A stretch of 64,000 nucleotides of DNA from Actinophytocola sp044466355. Its GTDB lineage: Bacteria > Actinomycetota > Actinomycetes > Mycobacteriales > Pseudonocardiaceae. Positions 15,719 to 23,281 of the stretch are shown one piece after another (position 1 is the first letter of the stretch; each line of letters starts with the position of its first letter). The stretch is taken from positions 62,001 through 126,000 of the forward strand of contig NZ_JBITMQ010000001.1 of the NCBI RefSeq assembly GCF_044466355.1, in the 5' to 3' direction. The notes beneath the pieces were generated by a model. It ran no database searches. It saw only the letters and a program-made list of their open reading frames with translations, and was not told the origin of the DNA. The translations under genes were made by a program, and so were the position numbers.

Positions 15719-16706
15719 GCTTCGCCGCCTGGACCGCGCTGACCAGCGCCATCACCTCGATGTCGCGCTGGGAGCAGCCGCGGGACAGGTCGTTCAGCGG
15801 TGCCGCGAGCCCCTGGAGGATCGGGCCGAGCGCGGTGGCGCCGCCCAGCCGCTCCGCGATCTTGTAGCCGATGTTGCCCGCCTCCAGGTTGGGGAACACC
15901 AGCACGTTCGCCCGGCCCGCGACCAGCGAGCCGGGCGCCTTCGCCGCGCCGATCGAGTCCACCAGCGCCGCGTCGAGCTGCAGTTCGCCGTCCACCGGCA
16001 GCTCCGGCGCCCGCGCACGTACCAGCGCGGTCGCCTCCCGCACGAGGTCGACGCGTGCGTGCCGGGCGCTGCCCTGCGTGCTGAACGACAACATCGCGAC
16101 GACCGGCTCGTCGCCGGTGAGGCTCCGGTGCGTCGTGGCCGCGGCGAGCGCGATGTCGGCGAGCTGGGCGGCGTCCGGTTCGGGCACCACGGCGCAGTCG
16201 GAGAACGTGAGCCGCCGCCCGTCGGGCAGCAGCATGAGGAAGCAACTGCTCAGCGTGCGCACGTCCGGGGCGAGCCCGACGACCCGCAGCCCGGCGCGCA
16301 GGACGTCGGCGGTCGGCCGGGTCGCGCCCGCGACGCACGCGTCCACGGCCCCGGCCCGCAGCAGTGCCGCCGCGACGAACGTCGGGTCGGCCATGGCGGT
16401 GGTGCGGTCGGCGGGTCCGCGCGCGAACGCGGTCTCGATGGCGGCGGCGGTCGCCGGGTCGGCGACCGCACACACGTCGAGGATGGTCTCCTCCGCCAGC
16501 TCGATCCGGGCGGCGGAGGCGGCGCGCCGGATGTCGTCCGGCACGCCGACCAGCCTCGGCGCGATCACCCCGTCGGCCAGCAACGCGGCCGCGGCGGCGA
16601 GCACGCGTTCGTCGGTGGCGTCGGGCAGGGCGACGGTCGCCCGCCCGCCCCGCAGCGCCGTCCGCCACTGCGCGACGCTCGCCGCGTCGCGTTCGGTACT
16701 CGTCAT
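15693..16706 (-). CDS. pta: phosphate acetyltransferase
   Basis: A 337-residue Pta of the short form. The conserved C-terminal signature is ANVLVFPNLEAGNIGYKIAE followed by RLGGATALGPILQGLAAPLNDLSRGCS; the N-terminal part has VALPDATDERVL. It converts acetyl phosphate and CoA to acetyl-CoA. Its ATG shares a base with the xsc stop (TGATG), so it is translationally coupled to the enzyme that produces acetyl phosphate. The xsc-pta pair is the standard module that ends taurine, isethionate and sulfolactate degradation. Confidence 0.93.
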   Translation of the reverse strand: MTSTERDAASVAQWRTALRGGRATVALPDATDERVLAAAAALLADGVIAPRLVGVPDDIRRAASAARIELAEETILDVCAVADPATAAAIETAFARGPADRTTAMADPTFVAAALLRAGAVDACVAGATRPTADVLRAGLRVVGLAPDVRTLSSCFLMLLPDGRRLTFSDCAVVPEPDAAQLADIALAAATTHRSLTGDEPVVAMLSFSTQGSARHARVDLVREATALVRARAPELPVDGELQLDAALVDSIGAAKAPGSLVAGRANVLVFPNLEAGNIGYKIAERLGGATALGPILQGLAAPLNDLSRGCSQRDIEVMALVSAVQAAKLNPARRAR

Positions 16707-18514
16707 CACACGTAGTCGCGGTACTTGTCCAGGAACCGGACGGGCTTGCTCAGCGCGTCGCGACGGAACGGGTCGCCGAGCTCGCGGGTGCACATGATCT
16801 CCAGGACCGTGGTGCGGCCCTGCTTCATCTGTGCGTCGACCGCCGCCGACAGGGCGGGGCCGACCTCGTCGAGCTTCTCGACGACGATCCCGTCCGCGCC
16901 CATCGACCGCCCGATCCCGGCGAAGCTGGGGTTGTCCAGCTCACCGGCGACGAACCGGCGGTTGTAGAAGTCCACCTGGTTCTTCTTCTCCGCGCCCCAC
17001 TGGCGGTTGTGGAACACCACGGCGGTCACCGGGATGTCGTGGCGCACCGCGGTGAGGATCTCGCCCATGCTCATCGCCCACGCCCCGTCGCCCGCATAGG
17101 AGATCGCGGGCCGGTGCGGCGCCGCGGTCTTGGCGCCGATGATCGTCGGCAGCGCGTAGCCGCAGTTGCCGAAGCTCATCGGGGCGAGGAACGACCTCGG
17201 TTCCTCGAACCGCAGGTAACTGTTGGCGACCGAGTTGATGTTGCCGATGTCGGTGGACACCATGACGTGTGCCGGCATCGCCTTCTCCAGCTCCCGCAGC
17301 ACCTGCCGCGGGTGCAGCCAGTTGCCCTGTTCCTGCTCGGCCTCGGCGATCACGTCCAGGCTGTAGTCGTCGCGCTCGTGGGTCCACTCGGACAGCTCGG
17401 TCTCCCACGCCTCCTTCGCGGCCGCGGTGCGCCGGGCGCGGTCCGCGCGGGTGGCGTCGCAGGACAGCGTGCGACCGGCGAGCCGGTCGGTCAACGCCTC
17501 GGCGGCCAGGCGCGCGTCACCGCAGATCCCGACGTCGATCTTCTTGACCAGCCCCAGCATGCGGTGGTCGGCGTCGATCTGGATGATTTTCGCGTCCTTC
17601 GGCCAGTAGTCCATGCCGTGCTGGGGGAGCGTGCCGAACGGGCCGAGCCGCGAGCCGAGCGCCACCACCACGTCGGCCTGCGAGATCAGCGTCATCGCGG
17701 CCTTCGATCCCTGGTAGCCCAGCGGGCCGCACCACAGGGGGTGGCTCGCCGGGAACGAGTCGTTGTGCAGGTAGCTGTTCACCACCGGCGCGCCCAGCCG
17801 TTCCGCGAGCGCCACGCACTCCGCGACGCCCTCGGCCATCACGACCCCACCGCCCGCGACGATCACCGGGAACTCCGCACGGGACAACAGGTCCGCGGCC
17901 GCGTCGAGGCTCGCGGCACCACCGGCGCCGCGGTCCAGCCGCTGCGGGACCGGGATCTCCGCCTCGATCTCGCCGTAGAAGAAGTCGCGCGGGATGTTGA
18001 CCTGGGTCGGGCCGATCTCGGACATCGCCCGGTCGAACGCCCGTCCGGTCAGCTCCGCCATCCGCTTCGGGTTGTTGACGTGCGCCTGGTACTTGGTGAA
18101 CTCCTGGAACATCGGCAGCTGGTTGGCCTCCTGGAAGCCACCGAGCCCCATGCCCATGGTTCCCGCCTCCGGGGTCACGATCACGACGGGGCTGTGCGCC
18201 CAGTAGGCGGCGGCGACCGCCGTGACGCAGTTGCTGATACCCGGCCCGTTCTGCCCGATCACGACCCCGTGTCGGCCGCTCGCGCGGGCGTACCCGTCGG
18301 CCATGTGAGCGGCACCCTGCTCGTGCACGACGGGGATCAGACGGATGCCCGCCGGCGCGAAGATGTCCATCGCGTCCATGAACGCCGAGCCCATGATCCC
18401 GAAGATGTCGGTGACGCCGTTGGCGACCAGGGTCTCGACGAACGCCTCGGACGGGGTCATCGTGCTCGGTCCGGCGACGACCGTCCGGCCGTCGGCGGTC
18501 TTCCGCTCGCCCAT
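16706..18514 (-). CDS. xsc: sulfoacetaldehyde acetyltransferase
   Basis: A 602-residue thiamine-diphosphate enzyme that turns sulfoacetaldehyde and phosphate into acetyl phosphate and sulfite. It aligns with Xsc along its length: MTPSEAFVETLVANGVTDIF, catalytic Glu65 in HEQGAAHMADGYARASGRHG, PEAGTMGMGLGGFQEANQ, and the ThDP motif from GDGAWAMS to FHNRQWGAEKKNQVDFYNRR. The length is close to the usual about 590-600. ATG at 18514 has GAGGAG 7 bases upstream. It forms an operon with pta and is divergent from an IclR regulator. No taurine aminotransferase, taurine dehydrogenase, sulfopyruvate decarboxylase or isethionate dehydrogenase gene is recognised, so the source of sulfoacetaldehyde is open. 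Confidence 0.93.
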   Translation of the reverse strand: MGERKTADGRTVVAGPSTMTPSEAFVETLVANGVTDIFGIMGSAFMDAMDIFAPAGIRLIPVVHEQGAAHMADGYARASGRHGVVIGQNGPGISNCVTAVAAAYWAHSPVVIVTPEAGTMGMGLGGFQEANQLPMFQEFTKYQAHVNNPKRMAELTGRAFDRAMSEIGPTQVNIPRDFFYGEIEAEIPVPQRLDRGAGGAASLDAAADLLSRAEFPVIVAGGGVVMAEGVAECVALAERLGAPVVNSYLHNDSFPASHPLWCGPLGYQGSKAAMTLISQADVVVALGSRLGPFGTLPQHGMDYWPKDAKIIQIDADHRMLGLVKKIDVGICGDARLAAEALTDRLAGRTLSCDATRADRARRTAAAKEAWETELSEWTHERDDYSLDVIAEAEQEQGNWLHPRQVLRELEKAMPAHVMVSTDIGNINSVANSYLRFEEPRSFLAPMSFGNCGYALPTIIGAKTAAPHRPAISYAGDGAWAMSMGEILTAVRHDIPVTAVVFHNRQWGAEKKNQVDFYNRRFVAGELDNPSFAGIGRSMGADGIVVEKLDEVGPALSAAVDAQMKQGRTTVLEIMCTRELGDPFRRDALSKPVRFLDKYRDYV

Positions 18515-18533
18515 CTCCACACTCCTCGCATGT

Positions 18534-18611
18534 CGAAAAATGAGACGTCCGGTTCGTGAAAACGGGACGACGGGGCAACCGTACAACACGACTTCACGAA
18601 AACCGAGACGT
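18534..18611. promoter_or_regulatory. three direct repeats between xsc and iclR (probable operators)
   Basis: Three related 15-mers in the same orientation: CGAAAAATGAGACGT (18534-18548), GTGAAAACGGGACGA (18556-18570) and CGAAAACCGAGACGT (18597-18611). Repeats 1 and 2 start 22 bases apart and repeats 2 and 3 start 41 apart, so they fall close to one helix face. A degenerate fourth copy (GTTTTTGGGACAT) runs into the iclR start. Repeats in a divergent xsc/iclR region fit binding sites for the IclR regulator. Confidence 0.6.
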
Positions 18612-18631
18612 GCTGTGCTAGTTTTTGGGAC

Positions 18632-19441
18632 ATGGACCTGCTTGGTGCGCCCGATGCCGGGGTGAACGGCGACACGCCGGCCCTGCGGCTGTTCTCCCTG
18701 GTGGAGCTGATCTCCACCAAGGACTCGCCGGTCACGCTGCAGGGTCTCGTGGAGGAGACCGGGCTGCCCAAGCCGACGCTGCACCGCATGCTCCAGCAAC
18801 TGGAGGCCGCCGAACTGCTGTACCGGCTGGGTGACGGCCGCCACTACTGCACCGGTGTGCGGCTGCGGCGCATGGCCGAGAACCTGCTCCTGCACTCCAC
18901 CCAGCACGGCGCGCGGCACGCGATCCTGCGCAACCTGGTCGACGAACTGGGGGAGAGCTGCAACATCACCGCGCTCTCGAACAACGAGATCGTCTACCTC
19001 GACCGCGTCGAGACCCCCGAGCCCCTGCGGTTCTACCTGCGGCCCGGTTCGCGGGTCCCGGTGCACTGCTCGGCCAGCGGCAAGATCATCCTCGCGCAGC
19101 TCGCCGGCGCGCAGCGGCGGAAGCTGCTCGGTTCGGCTCCGCTGCGCCGGTACACACCCAGCACGATCACCGAGGTCGATGCCTACGAGAGCGAGTTGGC
19201 GACCGTCCGCCGCCTTGGCTACGCGACCGACAACGAGGAGTTCCTGTCCGGCCTGGTGTGCGTCGCCGTGCTCGTACCGGCCGGGACCGGCTGGTCGAAC
19301 CTCGCGGTGGCCGTGCAGGCACCCGTCATGCGGCTGACCGTCGACCGCGCCGAGGAGATGCTCGGCCCGCTCCGCGCTGCCGCCGCCGCACTCGCGAAGC
19401 TGGAGTCGACCGTGTCGGCACAGACCCCCGTCCCGTCGTGA
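18632..19441 (+). CDS. IclR family transcriptional regulator
   Basis: A 269-residue IclR protein. The N-terminal HTH has ALRLFSLVELISTKDSPVTLQGLVEE and LPKPTLHRMLQQLEAAELL. The effector-binding domain has the usual RPGSRVPVHCSASGKIILAQL and a GYATDNEEFLSGLVCVAV pocket segment. Divergent from xsc-pta, it most likely regulates sulfoacetaldehyde use. Its stop overlaps the start of the cobS-like gene as GTGA, so regulator and putative chaperone pair are co-expressed. Confidence 0.9.
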   Translation: MDLLGAPDAGVNGDTPALRLFSLVELISTKDSPVTLQGLVEETGLPKPTLHRMLQQLEAAELLYRLGDGRHYCTGVRLRRMAENLLLHSTQHGARHAILRNLVDELGESCNITALSNNEIVYLDRVETPEPLRFYLRPGSRVPVHCSASGKIILAQLAGAQRRKLLGSAPLRRYTPSTITEVDAYESELATVRRLGYATDNEEFLSGLVCVAVLVPAGTGWSNLAVAVQAPVMRLTVDRAEEMLGPLRAAAAALAKLESTVSAQTPVPS

Positions 19442-20373
19442 TCGAGTTCCCCGTCCGGGCGTTCGGCATCGACTCCGACGCGCACGTGCCCGCCTTCGCC
19501 GAGCCCACCGAACACGTACCGGAGCCCGACCCCGCGTACCGCTTCCAGCCGGAGGTGACATCCGCGCTGCTCGCCGGCTTCGCGACCGGCCGACGGGTGC
19601 TGGTGCGCGGCGAGCACGGCACCGGCAAGTCCAGCCACGTCGAGCAGGTGGCAGCCCGGCTGAACTGGCCGTGCCTACGGGTCAACCTCGACGGGCAGCT
19701 CTCCCGGCTCGACCTGCTCGGTCGCGACATGGTGGTGCTGCGCGACGGCAAGCAGGTCACCGAGTTCCAGGAGGGCGTCCTGCCGTGGGCGCTGCGCAGG
19801 CCGATGGCGCTGGTGCTCGACGAGTACGACGCCGGCCGTCCTGACGTGATGTTCGTGCTGCAGCGACTGCTCGAACGCGATGGGCGGTTCACCTCGCTGG
19901 ACCGCAACGAGGTGATCACCCCCCACCCGGCGTTCCGGATGTTCGCCACCGCCAACACCGCGGGGCTGGGCAACCGGGGCGGTATCTACCACGGCGTACA
20001 GCGGCTCAACCACGCGCAGCTGGACCGCTGGGACGTCGTGGCCCGCCTCGACTACCTGCCCCCGGCGGAGGAGGTCGCCATCGTCGCCGCCAGGGTGCCG
20101 GACCTGGCGGACCGCGAGGAGTTGCTCGACGCGATGGTCGCGTTGGCGGGCCTCACCAGGACGGGCTTCGCCGCCGGGGACCTGTCCACGCTGATGTCGC
20201 CGCGCACGGTCATCGCATGGGCGGAGAACACCCACCTGTTCGGTGACGTCGCGCTCGCGTTCCGGCTGTCGTTCGCGAACCGCTGCGACGACGCGGAGCT
20301 GGCCGTGCTCGGGGAGTACTTCCAGCGCTGCTTCGGCAGGGAACCCACCGACCTGCTCACCCGCCCGGCCTGA
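19438..20373 (+). CDS. CobS-like AAA+ ATPase (MoxR/CobS type)
   Basis: A 311-residue AAA+ protein resembling cobaltochelatase subunit CobS. Walker A is VRGEHGTGKSSHVEQVAARL, Walker B is MALVLDEYDAGRP, and sensor residues follow in FRMFATANTAGLGN. The aerobic CobNST cobalt chelatase uses CobS with CobT, but no cobN or cobalamin gene is present here. MoxR/CobS-type ATPases paired with VWA proteins also act as metal-insertion or maturation chaperones for other enzymes. GTG start overlapping iclR; the VWA partner gene begins 2 bases after its stop. Confidence 0.85.
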   Translation: MIEFPVRAFGIDSDAHVPAFAEPTEHVPEPDPAYRFQPEVTSALLAGFATGRRVLVRGEHGTGKSSHVEQVAARLNWPCLRVNLDGQLSRLDLLGRDMVVLRDGKQVTEFQEGVLPWALRRPMALVLDEYDAGRPDVMFVLQRLLERDGRFTSLDRNEVITPHPAFRMFATANTAGLGNRGGIYHGVQRLNHAQLDRWDVVARLDYLPPAEEVAIVAARVPDLADREELLDAMVALAGLTRTGFAAGDLSTLMSPRTVIAWAENTHLFGDVALAFRLSFANRCDDAELAVLGEYFQRCFGREPTDLLTRPA

Positions 20374-20375
20374 CC

Positions 20376-21998
20376 GTGTCCCGTGACCTGGCCGCCGCCG
20401 CGGTCCGTGCCCTGTCCGGGTACCCCGACGTCCGGTTGCGCGGGGGATGGCCGTACCGGGCGGGCCGCCCGGTACCCGTGTCCGCACCTCACCTGCACGC
20501 GCCGCCGGACCGCGACGACGCGTGTGCCCGCGGCGCGGCGGACGGCAAAGCCCTGCGGCTCAGGCACTCCGACCCGGCACTGCACGCGGTGCTGTGCCCG
20601 GCTGACCCCGTACGGCGCCTGGTCTTCGAGCAACTCGAACAGTTCCGCGTCGAGTCGCACGCCACGCTGCCCGGTGTGGTGGCGAACCTGCGGCACCGCT
20701 TCCACGCGTGGTCACTCGCGGTGCGCGCCGAATCGGAGACGGCCGTCCTGCTGTTCGGCGTGGCCCAGATGTGCCGGGCGCGGATCACCGGCGACCCTGT
20801 GCTCGACGAGGTCGAGGGCGTCGTCGAGTCGGTCCGCTTCGCCCTCGCGCCTGCCATCGGCGACGCGCTGCTCCGGCTGCGCCGCGACCGCGACGACCAG
20901 GCGGCGTTCGCCCGGCACGCGCTCGCCGTCGCCGACGTCGTGGCGGCACTGGTGCCCGATCGGGACCTGGACGGCACACCAGTGGACACCGCGGAGGGCG
21001 AGGAATCCCTGACGTTGGTGACCGGTGGCGGCGATGGCGGTGGTGCGCCGCCGGTGGTGGCGGGCGCGGCCACGCGGTCCGATGTGGACTATCACGTCTT
21101 CACCGCCGCCTACGACCGCTGCGACGACGCGGCGGCTCTCGTTCGGCCCGCCAAGGCCCGGGAACTGCGGGCACGCCTCGACCGCCTGATCGCGGCACGA
21201 GGCGTCAACCTGGCCCGGCTCACCGCCGAGTTGGCGCGAGTGCTGGCGCGGCAGGCCCACGACGGCTGGGACCACGGTCTGGACCAGGGCCGGATCGACG
21301 GCCGGGCACTCGCACGGCTGGTGACCTCTCCAGGCGAGCGCGGGCTCTTCCGCGCGGAGCGCCCAGCACCCGCCGTGCCGGTCCTGGTGACGCTGCTCGT
21401 CGACTGCTCCGGTTCGATGGGCGAGCATGCGGAACCGGTCGCGGTGCTGGTCGACGTGCTGGCCCGGGCCTTGGAACGGGCGGGGGCCGACTGCGAGGTC
21501 CTCGGCTTCACCACCGCTGCCTGGCACGGCGGCAGGGCCCGCCGCGACTGGCTGCGCGCGGGCAGGCCGCCGCACCCCGGGCGGCTGGCCGAGGTGCGGC
21601 ACGTGGTGTTCAAGGCCGCCGACACCCCATGGCAACGCGCGCGCCCCGCGCTGGCCGTGCTGCTGCACCGGGAACTGTTCCGCGAAGGCGTCGACGGTGA
21701 GGCGGTGCGCTGGGCCGCCGAGCGGGCGCTGGCCCGATCCACCGAGCGACGCCTGCTGCTGGTCGTCTCGGACGGCGGCCCCAACGAGCGCGCCACCGTG
21801 CTGGCCAACGACCAGCACTACCTGGACCACCACCTCGTCGCCGTGGTGTCCGATGTGGAACACGCGGGCGTGCGGGTGCGCGCTGTGGGTCTCGGCCACG
21901 ATCTCAGCGCCTACTACCCACACACCCACCAACACGACACGACGTCCACCGGCCATGGCAGCCTCGCGAGCGTGCTGGATGCGCTGTCGTCGCCGTGA
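20376..21998 (+). CDS. CobT-like VWA-domain protein
   Basis: A 540-residue partner of the CobS-like ATPase. The N-terminal region resembles CobT (LRHSDPALHAVLCPADPVRR), an acidic and glycine-rich linker lies near residues 205-230, and the C-terminal von Willebrand A domain has an intact MIDAS motif in LLVDCSGSMGEHAEPVAVLV followed by CEVLGFTTAAWHGGRARRDW. This order matches CobT. In this position it probably helps insert a metal or activate an enzyme encoded nearby, or it is a relic of cobalt chelation; context alone cannot decide. Confidence 0.85.
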   Translation: MSRDLAAAAVRALSGYPDVRLRGGWPYRAGRPVPVSAPHLHAPPDRDDACARGAADGKALRLRHSDPALHAVLCPADPVRRLVFEQLEQFRVESHATLPGVVANLRHRFHAWSLAVRAESETAVLLFGVAQMCRARITGDPVLDEVEGVVESVRFALAPAIGDALLRLRRDRDDQAAFARHALAVADVVAALVPDRDLDGTPVDTAEGEESLTLVTGGGDGGGAPPVVAGAATRSDVDYHVFTAAYDRCDDAAALVRPAKARELRARLDRLIAARGVNLARLTAELARVLARQAHDGWDHGLDQGRIDGRALARLVTSPGERGLFRAERPAPAVPVLVTLLVDCSGSMGEHAEPVAVLVDVLARALERAGADCEVLGFTTAAWHGGRARRDWLRAGRPPHPGRLAEVRHVVFKAADTPWQRARPALAVLLHRELFREGVDGEAVRWAAERALARSTERRLLLVVSDGGPNERATVLANDQHYLDHHLVAVVSDVEHAGVRVRAVGLGHDLSAYYPHTHQHDTTSTGHGSLASVLDALSSP

Positions 21999-22178
21999 CG
22001 CGGCCGAACTGTCGCCGGTAACGCTGCCGCGCGTGGCGCCGACCGCCGCGAAGTCGTGAGCCGGGAGACGCGGGTATCGGCGACTCGGGCAGCCCCGGTC
22101 GCGACCAGGGTCCCGGGGTGACGGTGATGTCTGTATTCCGCCGGTGTTGGGGATTGCCGCTTTCCTACGATCGGTCGC

Positions 22179-22912
22179 GTGAGTGCTGATCCTGTCGTCA
22201 GGACCCCGATCGCCGCACAACTGCGCGGTTCCGTGGTGTGGTTCATGTCGCTCGCGGCCGCGCTGGGCACGTCCACGATCTATCCGCTGCAGCCCGCGAT
22301 CGCGGCCGTCGATCGCCGCTGTCGGAGTCGCGCTTGCGTGCGGACCAGCCGGATACCTGGTCGGAATCGGCCTTCTTGTTCCCCTGGTCGACCGTTTCTC
22401 CCCGGGGCGGGTACTCGCGGTTCAGTTCGGGGTCCTGGCGATCGCGTTGGCGTCGAGTGCCGCTGTGTCCGGTGTGTTGGTGCTGGGGCTGGTGATCGGC
22501 GTGATCGGAGCCTGTTCGGCCGTGGGTGCGGGCCTCAGTTCGGTAGCGGGTCGGCTTGCCGCCGAGCGTCACCGCGCGACGATCCTGGGGATCGTGACCG
22601 CCGGGATCTCCGCCGGGATTCTTGCCGGCAGGATCGTTGGCGGTTGGCTCGCTGACGAGATCGGCTGGCATGGCACGGTTCTCGTGCTCCCCGCCACGCG
22701 GGGCGGCACTGAGCACGGCTACCTTGCCACCCTGCGACACAGGTCGCCGGTACCTGGACCGATCGAGTGGGCGCCCGGCGCGTCATCCTGGTGGGCTTGG
22801 TATTGGCGGGGACCGCCGCGGCTGTCGTCGGCTTCACGCTCGCGAACACGGTCGTGACCCTCGTTTGTCTGGCTCTCTTCGACGCGGGTCTCCGTCCGCC
22901 ACCTCCCGGATG
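22179..22912 (+). pseudogene. frameshifted and truncated MFS transporter
   Basis: An MFS transporter broken into at least three frames. GTG at 22179 opens AAALGTSTIYPLQPAIAAV; the reading then continues in another frame from about 22315 as VALACGPAGYLVGIGLLVPL and VIGVIGACSAVGAGLSSVAG. From about 22770 a third frame gives RRVILVGLVLAGTAAAVVGF before stopping near 22912. A normal MFS protein is about 400 residues, so the C-terminal half is lost. The pieces keep their order, consistent with decay by small indels, though sequencing error at one junction cannot be excluded. Confidence 0.75.
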
Positions 22913-23281
22913 ACTGGCCGGCCAGACCAGCACAGAAAGCCTTCCACGACATCGAAGGTGTCCTGGCGACCCCGGCAGCGGATCTCGCGAGCCAACTGCT
23001 CGACACCCGGCCCGTGGAGTAGCCGGTCGCGCGCATCCGCCACTCGCCGAACAACCGGTGGGTGCGGCGGCCGGTGTCGGGACCTCCGGTCCGTACATAC
23101 CCGTCTCGGGCCCTGCGCCACCCCCGGCGCCATCGCGCCGCCAGTTGTCCGGTTGTGCTGTGGGTGGGTGTCTCCACGGTTGCCTTCCAGGGCAACTGTC
23201 GTGTGGGTGTTGTTCGTAGTGTGTTGGTCATCATCAGTCGGCCGGCTGGCGGAGCCCGCGTCGTTGGAGGGATGAGAGTCG
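22913..23281 (+). other. no intact gene; possible coding remnant
   Basis: No gene is supported. A plus-strand stretch ending at a TAG near 23023 reads FHDIEGVLATPAADLASQLL, which looks coding but has no start and no recognised family. The rest, especially 23140-23260, is GT-rich with lower GC and no clear promoter. GGAGG near 23264 serves the next gene. Confidence 0.4.

Noticed and set aside
16364..18559. 731-codon plus-strand open frame
   Set aside because: It mirrors xsc and part of pta, whose motifs are unambiguous.
19438..21998. Cobalamin biosynthesis locus
   Set aside because: No cobN or other cob genes are present; the pair is coupled to iclR next to xsc.
22834..23133. Minus-strand ORF of 99 codons
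   Set aside because: No family, no ribosome site, and it overlaps the MFS remnant; composition does not favour it.
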